A DNA stretch of 64,000 bases, taken from the NCBI GenBank assembly GCA_025352125.1, contig JANXTZ010000028.1:186001-250000 (forward strand), read 5' to 3'. Below the pieces are notes generated by a model. That model saw nothing but the letters and a program-made list of their open reading frames with translations, made no database searches and was not told the DNA's origin. How positions within the stretch are numbered: the stretch's first letter is position 1; each line of letters begins with the position of its first letter. Source of the DNA: Deinococcales bacterium. GTDB taxonomy: Bacteria > Deinococcota > Deinococci > Deinococcales > JAAFIG01. The position numbers and the translations under genes are program-made. Below are positions 17,015 through 27,434 of the stretch, piece after piece.

Positions 17015-18711
17015 TGCGGCGCTCTGGTTGGCTGGTCGGGTTGCTCTTTGGCGGTCTGGCACTGGCTGGAACATTTGGGCAATTTCAGGAAACCGGCGTG
17101 GCGATGGGCAAAAACGGTTGGTTGTTTCATGTCGCCGAATACGGTGCGTACCAGAATGAAACTTTGAGTGACATGACCGAGAAAATAAACCTGATCGGCG
17201 CAGCCAGCGCCATGTTCAAACAAAAAGGCATTCAATTGGTGGTGGCGCTCGTGCCTGCAAAACTGCACGTTTACGAGAGCGAACTGCCGAGCGAATTTCC
17301 ATTGACCGACACCATGCGCAGCCGTTACGCGCGGGCGCTCGAGGCGCTGCGCAGCCAGGGTGTGAACGCCGTGGATTTGCTGACCCCACTGGTCAACGGC
17401 AAAAAAGCCAAGGAGGAAAGCCAGTACCCCGTGTATCAGAGGCTCGATCATCACTTCTCGAGTCGGGGCGCGTTGATTGCCGCCAAAGCCGTGGCGGATG
17501 TGGTGCGGAAATCTGTAAACATGAACGACCTGCCGAAAGCCAGTTTCAAGCTTCGCGCCATGCCGCCCGAAACCTATCAAGAATCCAGCCTCTTGCGGCG
17601 ACTGCCCGCAGCGGAACAGGCAAAGTTCAAGCCCGAAGTCTTCATCCCTTACGAACTCGAGCGACTGTCTGGCGGCAAGGCGGGGTTGCTCGGCGGCAAC
17701 GATGCCAAGGTGGTGCTGGTCGGGTCTTCGGCTTCCAAGGGCGGGCGGCAGTGGCCATTCGAGTACGGCTTGCCGTTTGACCTGTCCACCAATGTCATCA
17801 ATGCGGCGCAGGTTGGGCGCGGTCCGTGGTTGCCGATGGAAGATTATTTGCGCGACCCGAGTTACCAGACCTCAGCGCCCAAAGTGGTGATCTGGCAACT
17901 GTGGGAGGCGTTCTTGCTCGATGTCGATCAGTCGGCACTGCCCCAGGACTGGGCGCTCACCCTGGGTGGTCTGATCCAGGACGGTTGCAAGGATGCGGCT
18001 TTAAAACCCGTCGCAGGTGGCGGCTATCAGGAGTTTGTCTTGGGTGCCAGCAGCAACCCGACCAACACCCTGGTGGTTGATCTGGCCAGCCCCAAGCTCG
18101 AGAAATTGCGTTTTGAAGTGATTGGCGCGACGAGCCGCAAAACCATGACCTCGCGCCTGGGTTTGATCGGCAAAAATTACCGCCTGAAAATTCCACTGGC
18201 GCTGGACGGAGACATCCCGCAACGCGTGCGTTTGTACGCCGAGGGCAAAGCTTTGAAGGTCACTGCCGCCAACAATTGCGCCTTGCCTGCCGCCGCCGCC
18301 AAGCTGCTCGAGCCAAACCCTGGAACGAAATCCTTGACGGCTCGTACCGAACGGCTCGAATTGAAGGGTTTTGCTGACATTGAAACCAACGGTGTGCGCT
18401 GGGCACTTGGGCAAGAGACCAGCGTCGGTTTCTGGCGCTCGAGCACCAAGCCTGTGCAACTCAATCTGGACGTGTTCAACCCAATCGAGGGGCAGGAGAT
18501 CACGGTTTTCTTGAACAACCAGCCGCTCGAGGTTTGGTCGGGTTTGCACGCGGGCGAAAACCAGAAGCATCAGTTGACCCTAACGCCGATTCGTGGTCGC
18601 AACATCCTGGCATTGCGGGTCAAGTCGTTTAATGGTGCTGGCAGCGACTTTGCCAAAGACGATGTCAGACCGTTGTCGGTGATGTTCAACCAATTTGATC
18701 TGGGATTCTAA
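17014..18711 (+). CDS. AlgX/AlgJ-like acetyltransferase with extra C-terminal domain
   Basis: 565 residues. An N-terminal signal anchor precedes an SGNH-like AlgX/J domain containing NGWLFHVAEYGAYQN (near 33), DHHFSSRG (near 145, the Asp-x-His pair) and GSSASKGG (near 238, serine). Residues from about 330 to 565 form a beta-rich extension with no obvious catalytic motif, possibly for carbohydrate binding as in AlgX. A GGAGG site lies 7 bases upstream. It is the last gene of the acetylation operon and is followed by a strong terminator. Confidence 0.8.
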   Translation: MRRSGWLVGLLFGGLALAGTFGQFQETGVAMGKNGWLFHVAEYGAYQNETLSDMTEKINLIGAASAMFKQKGIQLVVALVPAKLHVYESELPSEFPLTDTMRSRYARALEALRSQGVNAVDLLTPLVNGKKAKEESQYPVYQRLDHHFSSRGALIAAKAVADVVRKSVNMNDLPKASFKLRAMPPETYQESSLLRRLPAAEQAKFKPEVFIPYELERLSGGKAGLLGGNDAKVVLVGSSASKGGRQWPFEYGLPFDLSTNVINAAQVGRGPWLPMEDYLRDPSYQTSAPKVVIWQLWEAFLLDVDQSALPQDWALTLGGLIQDGCKDAALKPVAGGGYQEFVLGASSNPTNTLVVDLASPKLEKLRFEVIGATSRKTMTSRLGLIGKNYRLKIPLALDGDIPQRVRLYAEGKALKVTAANNCALPAAAAKLLEPNPGTKSLTARTERLELKGFADIETNGVRWALGQETSVGFWRSSTKPVQLNLDVFNPIEGQEITVFLNNQPLEVWSGLHAGENQKHQLTLTPIRGRNILALRVKSFNGAGSDFAKDDVRPLSVMFNQFDLGF

Positions 18712-18736
18712 AAAAATAAAGTGCAAGTAAGCTCGA

Positions 18737-18778
18737 GCCTCGCCAAATTCTTCAGATAAGAATTTGGCGAGGCTTTTT
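18737..18778. terminator. Strong bidirectional terminator
   Basis: Sixteen-base perfect stem (18737-18752 with 18758-18773), 5-base loop, then TTTTT on the plus strand. It separates the acetylation operon from the convergent HD-GYP gene. Confidence 0.9.
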
Positions 18779-18801
18779 GAAAAACAAAACCCAATTCGCG
18801 C

Positions 18802-21537
18802 TCAAACGGTGTTTTCAAGCTGGGCTTGAATCCTCGAGTCGCGCATGATGCGCAAAAAGACTTGAATCATCTCGGGGTCAAAATGCGTGCCAGCAAACTC
18901 GATCAGGTAATTTAAGGTTTTTTCTGATGTCCAGGCTTTGCGGTAAGGTCGGTCGGAGATCAGGGCGTCGTACACGTCAACAATGGCAAAAACCCGGGCA
19001 GAGAGCGGTATCTCCTGGGCTTTGAGTCCGAGCGGATAACCGGTGCCGTCAAAGCGTTCGTGATGGGCGTAAGGAATCTCGAGCGCGGGGCGCAAGAACG
19101 GAATTTTTGAAAGCCATTCGTGTGCCAGCACGGGGTGTCGTTTCATCAGTTGCCATTCTGCGTTGTCGAGCTTGCCAGGTTTTAAGAGCACACCGTCCGA
19201 AATGCCCAATTTACCAATGTCGTGCAGCAACGCGCCGCGACGCATTTGCAGGGTTGCGTTTGCGTCCAAACCCAGTTCTTTTGCCATTTCGACCGTCAAC
19301 AAGGTCACCCTTTGGCTGTGACCCTCGGTTTCGTGATCGCGCAGGTCAATGGCTGCCGACAAGGCTTCGATGGTGGCGTCGTAGGCGTACTCGAGTTCCT
19401 GGCTCGCGGCTTGCAGGTCGGTGTAGAGCCTCGAGTTTTCGATGGCGATGGCGGCTTGAACGGACAGGGCTTGCAAAAAGGTTTCCCAGTTGCTGCCAAA
19501 ATCTGTTGTGGTGCGGCTGAACAATTCCAGGATGCCCTGCAAACCGTGACTCGACCAGAGCGGAATCGACCAGCACGAGACAAAGTGCTCAACCGCCCAG
19601 TGCGGCTGGCTTTGGGTCTCTTGGCTGCGATTGTTGAGGTCGTTGACCTGCGTGATTTTGCGGTCGAGCGCCACCAGTCCCGGGCGACCCTCACCAATCT
19701 GAAAAGTGGTGCCTTGCGGGTCGTGTCTAAAACCATTGGACGCGACGTACTCGAGTTGATTGCTTAAAGGACGGTACAAGACCACGGTTGCGGCGTCCAC
19801 GCCCAACTGGGTCACGCATTCTTTTAAGAAGTACGCCAGCACACTCTCGAGGTCAAGGCTGTTGGTGATTGCCAGGTCAATGTCGCGCAGCAATGAGAGT
19901 TGCCCAACCTGATCTTCGACCTGTTTGCGCAAGCCGAGCCGTCTGATGGTGTTGGCTGCCAATTCTATCGCCCGTTCAAGCATCGTGACCTCACGGCTCG
20001 AGACCACTCGAGGATGGGGCACCGCGACGTTCAAGACCCCCAGCATTTCCCCGCCCGCCTGGATTGGAATGGTCGCACCAGCCCAGTTTTTGGGAATCAA
20101 TTCTCGGGACGCCTCGAGAATTTTTGAGTTGTTGTAAAGGTCTGGGATGAGCTGACTGGTTTTGGATTGCATGGCTGTGGTCGCCACGCTCGGTCCTGGA
20201 CGGTCTGAAACTTTGGGCAGTTGCGCCAGCCAGCCCAGCGAACTCGAGACCATCAACTTGTTGTTTTCAGGGTCAAACAGCACGATGCTGCCCGAGTCGG
20301 TCTTGAGGTTGTGCAGCACCTCAAACAGCAGATGGTCGGTCAGTTGTTGAATGTCATCGGTTTCGCGCAAACGCCAGGCAATGTTTTGAATCAATTCCAG
20401 TTCGCGTTGGTGCTCTTCGGCTTCGGTCACGTCTTGTTTGATCGCAATAAAATGCAATGTTGCGTTCATGTCGTCTTTGACTGGCGTGATGGTCATCTCT
20501 TCACAGTATTGGCTGCCATCCTTGCGCTGGTTGATCAGTCGCCCGTGCCAGACTTGACCGCCCTGAACGGTGGTCCACAACTGATCGTAGAGGGTTTCAG
20601 ATTCGTGTGAGCGCAAAAAATTGAGGTGCTGATTTTTGGTCTCTTCAAGGCTGTAGCCAGTCAGGAGGGTGAAGGCTGAATTCGCCCACTCGATCAGACC
20701 ATTTTTGTCGGCAATCACAATGGCGTTCGCGGCAGACTCGAGGACGACGGCTTGAAGTTTTAATTGGGCTTGTGCCCGGTAGCGTTCGGTCACATCATGA
20801 ACAATCGAGTACAGCAGGGCGCGACCATCCACGGTGATCGGTCCGCTGTAAATTTCGACATTTCGGATTTCTTGGTTTCTGAGGCGATGTTGGGTTGGGA
20901 AAAAGTCGCGTTCGCCAGTAAAAGCATTCTGAACATCCAACTCCAAGGCTTTGGCGGACAGGGTATGAATATCGGAGAGTTTGAGCTGAGTGAATTCCTC
21001 GAGCGAGTAGCCGTAAAATGCGCAGGCGGCAGGGTTGGCATCGACAACGTCCATGGTGACAGGATCGATAAAAAGCATTAACGCATGATTGGAGTAAAAC
21101 ATTGAACGGTAACGCCACTCGCTCTCTTGCAGTGCCACCTGGGTCGTCTCAAGGGTTTTGCGCTCGCCCTTGTGAGCCAGTGCTCGAGTGACTGTGGTGG
21201 CAAGTTGTGCCAGGTGTTTTGGGGTTTTCAGAATGTAATCTTCCATGCCAGATTTCATGGCTTGAACCGCAATCTCCTCGCTGCCGGTCAAGCTGAACAT
21301 GACCACCGGGCAATCGGGGTAAAGCGTTTTGATGCGGTTTAGAACATCAATGCCGGTGGTGAATCCAAGATGATAATCGGTGATGACCAGATCAAAACCA
21401 CCCCGCGCAATGGCATCCTCGAGCAATGCCGCGCTCGAGGCTTCAATGGTTGAGAGATCTTCAAACGATTGGCGCAACGTTCGCCTGATCATGAAAAGAT
21501 CGTCCAGGTTGTCATCTACAAGCAGAATGTTTGGCAA
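18802..21537 (-). CDS. Receiver-PAS-PAS-GAF-GAF-HD-GYP c-di-GMP phosphodiesterase
   Basis: 911 residues. Order: receiver domain (1-120, VDDN and phospho-acceptor TDYHLG), two PAS domains (about 135-375), two GAF domains (about 385-700) and HD-GYP (about 720-900). The catalytic HD is in LLHDIGKLGIS and the signature HHERFDGTGYP is intact, so it should hydrolyse c-di-GMP to pGpG/GMP. It lies 49 bases downstream of a receiver gene and the ten-PAS kinase, likely its phosphodonor. Cytoplasmic. Confidence 0.9.
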   Translation of the reverse strand: MPNILLVDDNLDDLFMIRRTLRQSFEDLSTIEASSAALLEDAIARGGFDLVITDYHLGFTTGIDVLNRIKTLYPDCPVVMFSLTGSEEIAVQAMKSGMEDYILKTPKHLAQLATTVTRALAHKGERKTLETTQVALQESEWRYRSMFYSNHALMLFIDPVTMDVVDANPAACAFYGYSLEEFTQLKLSDIHTLSAKALELDVQNAFTGERDFFPTQHRLRNQEIRNVEIYSGPITVDGRALLYSIVHDVTERYRAQAQLKLQAVVLESAANAIVIADKNGLIEWANSAFTLLTGYSLEETKNQHLNFLRSHESETLYDQLWTTVQGGQVWHGRLINQRKDGSQYCEEMTITPVKDDMNATLHFIAIKQDVTEAEEHQRELELIQNIAWRLRETDDIQQLTDHLLFEVLHNLKTDSGSIVLFDPENNKLMVSSSLGWLAQLPKVSDRPGPSVATTAMQSKTSQLIPDLYNNSKILEASRELIPKNWAGATIPIQAGGEMLGVLNVAVPHPRVVSSREVTMLERAIELAANTIRRLGLRKQVEDQVGQLSLLRDIDLAITNSLDLESVLAYFLKECVTQLGVDAATVVLYRPLSNQLEYVASNGFRHDPQGTTFQIGEGRPGLVALDRKITQVNDLNNRSQETQSQPHWAVEHFVSCWSIPLWSSHGLQGILELFSRTTTDFGSNWETFLQALSVQAAIAIENSRLYTDLQAASQELEYAYDATIEALSAAIDLRDHETEGHSQRVTLLTVEMAKELGLDANATLQMRRGALLHDIGKLGISDGVLLKPGKLDNAEWQLMKRHPVLAHEWLSKIPFLRPALEIPYAHHERFDGTGYPLGLKAQEIPLSARVFAIVDVYDALISDRPYRKAWTSEKTLNYLIEFAGTHFDPEMIQVFLRIMRDSRIQAQLENTV

Positions 21538-21586
21538 GGAGTCACCGAATCGGGAATGGGGGCTTGAAGCTTGGCGGGTGATTGAT

Positions 21587-21991
21587 TTACGGGATGTGAT
21601 TCCATTTGAGCCAAAAATCGCTCGAGGCTTGGGTGATGGCTTGCATGTCCTCGGGCTGGCTGGGTTTTTCCAGATAACCGTTCGCGCCCAATTCGTAGGC
21701 GCGTTGCAAATCCTTGGGTTCGGTGCTCGAGCTGAAGATCACGACGGGCACGTGCTTTAATTCTGGGTGTTGTCGAATCCAAGCCAAGACCTCGAAACCC
21801 GAACGTTTTTGAAGCTTCAGGTCAAGCAGCACCAGTCGCGGACGAATGTTATTGGGATTCTGAAAATAATCAATTGCGGCGTCTCCGTCGGTCACAACCT
21901 CCAAAAGATGGTCAAGCTCGAGCTTGATAAATGCCCGTCTTAAAAGAAAAAGGTCGTCTGGCGAGTCTTCCACAATCAATATTTTGCTCAT
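21587..21991 (-). CDS. Stand-alone response regulator (CheY-like)
   Basis: 134 residues from the ATG at 21991, chosen because GGGAG lies 5 bases upstream and the codon overlaps the kinase stop as ATGA. The single receiver domain has VEDSPDD, the acceptor Asp in LVLLDLKLQ, and the conserved Lys in YLEKPSQ. There is no output domain. It resembles Rcp1-type receivers that pair with large phytochrome or PAS kinases. It probably relays phosphate from the 1591-residue kinase. Confidence 0.9.
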   Translation of the reverse strand: MSKILIVEDSPDDLFLLRRAFIKLELDHLLEVVTDGDAAIDYFQNPNNIRPRLVLLDLKLQKRSGFEVLAWIRQHPELKHVPVVIFSSSTEPKDLQRAYELGANGYLEKPSQPEDMQAITQASSDFWLKWNHIP

Positions 21992-24900
21992 GATGTCTCC
22001 CTGGGTTGATTCAGTGACAACCAAAAATGGCTGCCTTTACCTAGGCTCGATGTTACAACAATTTGCCCACCCATACGCTCTATTCCACGTTTAACAAAAG
22101 CCAGACCGATACCGCTGCCTGGGTATTCGCTGACCCCGTGCAGCCGCTCGAAGGGTTGAAAGATGCGTTCCAAGTCTCGAGTCTCGATGCCAATGCCGTT
22201 GTCTTGAACATGAATTTTGACTGTCTTGGATGTTTGCTCAATCTCAGCCCAAATGGTGATCTCTGGACTGACATCGCTCCGAGAGAATTTGAGGCTGTTG
22301 CCGACCAAATTGATTAAGATTTGGCGCAGGATGGTTTCCCTTGCCAGCACCACTGGGAAATTCCCTTTGAGCGAAATGGTGGCGTTGTACCGTTGGCTCT
22401 CAATCTCAAATTCGTGAACCAGATCGAGCAGCAGTGGCGCGAGCGCGATTGGGGTCAGAATGATTTCGGCTTTGCTCAGGCGGCTGTACTGCAACAAATC
22501 GGTGATCAAAACATCCATGCGCCCCGCCGCGCCCACGATGCGGTTGACAAAATCTTGTCCTGCGGTCGGTGTGGTGTCGCTGTAATCTTCCAAAAAAGCC
22601 CGTCCAAAACCCTGAATCACATTCAACGGGCTTCGCAGGTCGTGCGAGACGCTCGAGGTGAACGACTCGAGTTCCAGGTTGACCTCAAATAAGCGTTTTG
22701 TGCGTTCCTGAACGCGTTCCTCGAGTTCGGCGTTCAGTTTTTCCAAAGCTTCCTGGGCGATTTTGCGGCTTGTCACATCGCGCATCGTTGACTGAATCTC
22801 ACGCAACTCTTTGGTTTGCGGGTCATAAATTAATTTGGAGAGTGTCTCGATCCAAACATAATCGCCGTTCTGATGCCGCAATCGAATGGTCGCGCTAAAA
22901 TGGGATTTGTGTTTTTCAATGGCATCTTGACGAATTGCCGTGTAAGAAGCCTGGTCATCGGGATGGGTGGCATTAAGACTCAAGACCGTACCTATTTCAT
23001 CAGGACTGTAGCCCAAAACAGAGCTTGCCGACGGTGAAACGTAACGAATTTTCCTGTCGGTGGTCGAAACGACAATGACATCCTGGGCGTTTTCGGTGAT
23101 GGTGCGGTACAAGCGTTCGCTTTCCTCGAGTTTTTTCAGGGCAACAACCCGTTCACTAATATCACGAAGGGTAGATTGAAGCTCTATTATTGCTCCTGTA
23201 TCTCTATCTCGAATCAATTTTGCTCTGGACTCAATCCAGACATAATTTCCATTTTTTTGACGTACACGATAAGTTGATTTGAAATCTTCTTTATGGTTTT
23301 CAATTGTTTCCCGACGAATTTTAAGATATTCATCTTTATCTTCAGGGTGCATGGTAGCAAAATTGGAAAATTCATCGAATTCGATGTCGTCATAACCCAA
23401 AACCGATTTTGCAGACGGCGACAAAAACTGAACTTTACCATCGGCATTCGAGATCACAATCACGTCCTGGGCATTCTCGGTGATGGTACGGTACAAACGT
23501 TCGCTCTCCTCGAGTTTTTTCAGGGCAACAACGCGTTCACCAATATCACGCACCGTTGCTTGAATCTCAATTAATGCTCCAGTTTTGTTGTCTCGAATCA
23601 ATTTAGAGGTTGATTCAACCCAAATATAATGCCCGTTCTGATGGCGAACTCTAAAATTTGTCGTAAAATACTCTTGCTGGTTGTCAACGGCTTGCTGACG
23701 AACGGCAAGGTAAGCCTGCAAATCTTCGGAATGAATAAAATCAACACCCAAAACCCTGTCAATTTCAATTTTGTTATAGCCGAAAATTGCTGTTGCCGAT
23801 GGAGACACGTAACGAATTTTGCCATCGATTGCAGTAATCATAATGACTTCATGTGCATTTTCGGTAATGGTACGGTAAAGCTGTTCACTGGATTCCAATT
23901 TTTCTTGGGCAATAACCCGTTCAGTCATGTCACGTGAGGTCACTTGTAATTCTTGAACCTGACCGTGTTGATCGCGTTTGATTTTTAAGATCGATTCGAC
24001 CCAGATATACCGACCATCTTTGCGACGCAAACGGCTTTCAGAACGAAAAACGTCCAAACCCTTTTCAAAGGCTTCTCGGCGACTTTTCAGATGCTGTTGC
24101 AAGTCTTCTGGATGAAAGTAATCCATGATCGGCGTCCGCACCATCTCCTCTGGTTCAAAACCAGAAAGTGCCTTGATTGACGGCGAGACATACAAAATGA
24201 TGGCATCAAAATTGGTAATAAATGTGACATCGTAAGAATTTTCGGTAATCGCACGGTACAGTCGTTCACTGGTCTGAAGTTTTTCTTGTGCAATCACTTG
24301 TTCATTGATGTCACGCAACGTGATTTGAAGTTCTTTGACATTGCCAGCCGTATCACGAATAATCTTGACGACCGATTCGGTCCAGATGTAATCACCATTG
24401 TTACAACGCGTTCGGGCTTTTGAACGAAAAACATCTTGACCATTCTTAATGGCCATTTGACGGTCCGCAAGGTACGGCTCGAGATCATCGGAATGAATGT
24501 AACTGATGGCTTGGGTCTGTTTTATTTTTGCTGGATCAAAACCAAGAATTGTTTTGACTGCCGGTGAAACATATTGAATTACTGAATCCAAATCAACAAT
24601 CAAGGTCACATCATGCGAATTTTCGGTGATCGTGCGGTACAACTGTTCACTGGCTTCCAGTGCCTGCTGGGCTTGGATTTTGTTGGTGATGTCTCGAGTC
24701 GAGGTTTGAATTTCGTCCATCTGGTTCGTGATTGGATTCATGACCATCCGAGCCGAAACTTCGAGCCAGATGATTGCCCCATCTTTTCGACGGGCGCGGT
24801 AACGGTCTGTTTCCAGGGTGCTTTCACCGCAAAGCAATCGCCTTTGGGTTTCGCGCGATCTTTGCGGGTCATGGTCGAGCTTCCAGTCGGACGGAGATAA

Positions 24901-26763
24901 GGTTAAAAATTCTTCAACGCTGTAACCGAGTATCTGATTGACCGCAGGCGAAACGTATTGCTTGACCCCTTGAAGATTGGTAAGTGAAATCATGTCGCTC
25001 GAGTTCTCAGAGATCAACCTGAACATTTTCTCGCTCTGCTCGAGCTTCAAGCTGTCTTGCTTGCTTTGGGTCAGGTCCACAATTGACCCAAGATAGCCGG
25101 TGACCGTGCCCTCAGCATCCCTTAGTGGTTCTGCCAGCCCGTAAACCCAACGCACCGTGCCATCGTCGTGTTGAAAACGGTACTCGTGCGAGAACAGTTT
25201 TTGTTCGGTCAAGGTTTTACCCCAGGCGGCATTGAATCCTTCTCGGTCTTCTGGATGCAGTAGGTTTCTGCTCCAATCGTTGTTCACCGCAAGAAGTCGG
25301 CTGTAACCCGTAATCTCTTGCCAACGTTCGTTGACATAAACAATCTCGCCCTTGCTGTTGGTCTCAAAAACGGCGACTGGAGACGCCTCCATCAGTTTCA
25401 AATAACGTTGATTGCTGGTTTTTAACGCCTGTTCAATGGATTTGAACGACTGAATATCAATCTGCGTTCCCAGCATCCTTGCAGACCGACCCACCTCATC
25501 AGGCTCGAGAATCGCACCCTGCGAAAGTTTCCAGCGCCAAGTGTCGTCCGCCATCTTCCAACGGTATTCGACCCAGTATTCGGCTTTGTCGCCAGAAACG
25601 AAAGCGTCCAGTTCCTCTAGAACGTGTGCACGGTCATCTGGATGAATTTGATTCTGCCAATCTTCGAGTGACTGCCGAACACTTGTTTTTTGAACGCTGG
25701 CAGCCAAACCAGAAACCTGGTCCACGTCGGTTGTGACTGTGCCGACGCGCAAATCAATTTCAAAAAAGTGTTGCTGACCTGCCAGCAACACCATTCGCAG
25801 ACGTTGTTCACTGATCCGAATTGCCTCCTGCACCTGACGCTTTTCGGTCACATCCGAATAAAAAATCAGTATTCCATCTGGACTCGGGTAAATTCGATTC
25901 TCGAGCCAACGCGCCGATGTCGATGAGGGATCAGCAATGATCGAGCTGATGTTTTGCTCCATTGCCTGTTGACAAGCCCGTCCAAAGTCACTGTCCAGCG
26001 CCGCAGGGAATTCTTGCCAAATATTTTTACCAATCAAATTGGACGTGTCGCGTTCCAAAAGTTTTGCACCGTTGGAGTTGATAAAGACAAAACGCCAATC
26101 TTTGTCAATCACAATCAGACCCTCGCTCATGGATTCGATCATGCTTTTAAAACGTTCATTCCCGCGACTGCCGCTCAGGTTGCGGGTCACGACCAAATAC
26201 GTTATCTGCCCATCAGCCAACTTGATTCTCTCAAAGATCACCTCACCCCAGTAACGAAACCCATCCTGACGGGTCAACCAACCCAAATGGGCTGCCCGAC
26301 CCGACAACTGGGCTTGTTTGAACAATTGTTCGGGATGCCAAGCTTCCTGATGGACAAAGCAATCAGCCACAGGTTTGTTTAAGATTTGATTGCCCGTCAA
26401 ACCGTGCATTCGGGCGGCTTCGGCATCCCAGGTGCGTACCAAACCACACGCATCCAAACTAAAGATGGCGTATTCAATCGTTCCAGCAAAAAACCGTTGA
26501 AATTCGTTCAGATGCTCGAGTTCACGCGATGCCATCTGGTCCTGGGTTTGGCGCGATTGAAGCATCAAGGTGTAAATCAAGGTTGAGCCGATCAAGGCAA
26601 AGGCAATATCGATGAAGATGTCCAGTCGCTCGAGTGCATTTTGTCCAAAAATACCCAATAAAATTCGGTGAGAGAACAAAAACCATAAAATTGCAAATGC
26701 CCCGTACACCAAAGCCACACGTAATTCTGGTTTTAGGGAACGGAATGGATTTTTAGGCATCAT
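21988..26763 (-). CDS. Giant sensor histidine kinase with ten PAS domains
   Basis: 1591 residues. Two N-terminal membrane helices (about 15-65) are followed by four dissimilar PAS domains (about 85, 205, 318, 445) and then six tandem, closely related PAS-PAC units of about 127 residues starting near 578, 706, 834, 961, 1089 and 1216 (each with a TENxxD and YVSPS-type block). HisKA follows (SVSHDLRSP, His near 1372), then an HATPase domain with DNGIGIE and GSGIGLAFV. Orthodox catalytic residues are all present. The AAAGG element is far (14 bases) from the ATG. It forms an operon with a receiver and an HD-GYP protein. Confidence 0.92.
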   Translation of the reverse strand: MMPKNPFRSLKPELRVALVYGAFAILWFLFSHRILLGIFGQNALERLDIFIDIAFALIGSTLIYTLMLQSRQTQDQMASRELEHLNEFQRFFAGTIEYAIFSLDACGLVRTWDAEAARMHGLTGNQILNKPVADCFVHQEAWHPEQLFKQAQLSGRAAHLGWLTRQDGFRYWGEVIFERIKLADGQITYLVVTRNLSGSRGNERFKSMIESMSEGLIVIDKDWRFVFINSNGAKLLERDTSNLIGKNIWQEFPAALDSDFGRACQQAMEQNISSIIADPSSTSARWLENRIYPSPDGILIFYSDVTEKRQVQEAIRISEQRLRMVLLAGQQHFFEIDLRVGTVTTDVDQVSGLAASVQKTSVRQSLEDWQNQIHPDDRAHVLEELDAFVSGDKAEYWVEYRWKMADDTWRWKLSQGAILEPDEVGRSARMLGTQIDIQSFKSIEQALKTSNQRYLKLMEASPVAVFETNSKGEIVYVNERWQEITGYSRLLAVNNDWSRNLLHPEDREGFNAAWGKTLTEQKLFSHEYRFQHDDGTVRWVYGLAEPLRDAEGTVTGYLGSIVDLTQSKQDSLKLEQSEKMFRLISENSSDMISLTNLQGVKQYVSPAVNQILGYSVEEFLTLSPSDWKLDHDPQRSRETQRRLLCGESTLETDRYRARRKDGAIIWLEVSARMVMNPITNQMDEIQTSTRDITNKIQAQQALEASEQLYRTITENSHDVTLIVDLDSVIQYVSPAVKTILGFDPAKIKQTQAISYIHSDDLEPYLADRQMAIKNGQDVFRSKARTRCNNGDYIWTESVVKIIRDTAGNVKELQITLRDINEQVIAQEKLQTSERLYRAITENSYDVTFITNFDAIILYVSPSIKALSGFEPEEMVRTPIMDYFHPEDLQQHLKSRREAFEKGLDVFRSESRLRRKDGRYIWVESILKIKRDQHGQVQELQVTSRDMTERVIAQEKLESSEQLYRTITENAHEVIMITAIDGKIRYVSPSATAIFGYNKIEIDRVLGVDFIHSEDLQAYLAVRQQAVDNQQEYFTTNFRVRHQNGHYIWVESTSKLIRDNKTGALIEIQATVRDIGERVVALKKLEESERLYRTITENAQDVIVISNADGKVQFLSPSAKSVLGYDDIEFDEFSNFATMHPEDKDEYLKIRRETIENHKEDFKSTYRVRQKNGNYVWIESRAKLIRDRDTGAIIELQSTLRDISERVVALKKLEESERLYRTITENAQDVIVVSTTDRKIRYVSPSASSVLGYSPDEIGTVLSLNATHPDDQASYTAIRQDAIEKHKSHFSATIRLRHQNGDYVWIETLSKLIYDPQTKELREIQSTMRDVTSRKIAQEALEKLNAELEERVQERTKRLFEVNLELESFTSSVSHDLRSPLNVIQGFGRAFLEDYSDTTPTAGQDFVNRIVGAAGRMDVLITDLLQYSRLSKAEIILTPIALAPLLLDLVHEFEIESQRYNATISLKGNFPVVLARETILRQILINLVGNSLKFSRSDVSPEITIWAEIEQTSKTVKIHVQDNGIGIETRDLERIFQPFERLHGVSEYPGSGIGLAFVKRGIERMGGQIVVTSSLGKGSHFWLSLNQPRETS

Positions 26764-27353
26764 TTTATTTGTTAAAACCTTTCACAAAACCCGTGAATCA
26801 AAAAATGTTCGGCTTTCAGAACAAAGGTGCAAACCTTATGGTGACAACCAGCATAGTTTAAAAAGACTTAACACTTTATGACAAATCAACAGCATCATCA
26901 TTTCCCAGAAATCCAATCGTTTGTAAGGAGCGCATTATTTTAAAAGGATCAAAAAGTGATCTTTCAAAATTGCAATCCGATTGGGTTAAATAATTTAAGG
27001 TAAACTTTGTGATCAAACTTACTTGTGTCAATTGGCATCAATCACGACTTCAAACCAATTCTCGAGCGAAAACCCACCTTATTGAATCACTTTTTATTCG
27101 GTCATTTCTTTAATTTCACCGTCACTTCTGTCAAAACCTAAACGATCAGTATGAACCTTTAATGAAAAAATCGTGTCTTGATGGGGTTTATCGGCGTGCT
27201 GCAACATTTGTCATCGGTACAACCTTGCCCTGGTTTTTTGCAGACACCAACCAAAAAATAACCATGGCAACTCAAAGTCATTGCTCTTTAACCATTCCCC
27301 AAACAAATTGCAAAAAGAAGCATAAATTTTGAGCGCTGAACAGACAATGAACA
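26764..27353. other. Long AT-rich intergenic region
   Basis: About 590 bases between the kinase start and the peptide-gene terminator. It is AT-richer than its surroundings and has only one CTCGAG (near 27061). No convincing gene or hairpin is seen; the kinase promoter must lie near 26790-26880. Confidence 0.5.
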
Positions 27354-27387
27354 ACAGTCTGGACTCAATAAATTGAGTCCAGACTGT
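27354..27387 (-). terminator. Long palindromic hairpin after peptide genes
   Basis: A 16-base perfect stem (27354-27369 with 27372-27387) and a minimal loop. It lies downstream of the two small minus-strand peptide genes and probably ends their transcript, although no long T-run follows. Confidence 0.6.
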
Positions 27388-27434
27388 CCATTTGAAACTC
27401 GAGTTGAACAGAAAATTTTTATGTCTTGGCGGGG

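Noticed and set aside
26764-27353. Possible small RNA in the long intergenic region
   Set aside because: No promoter-terminator pair could be defined by eye.
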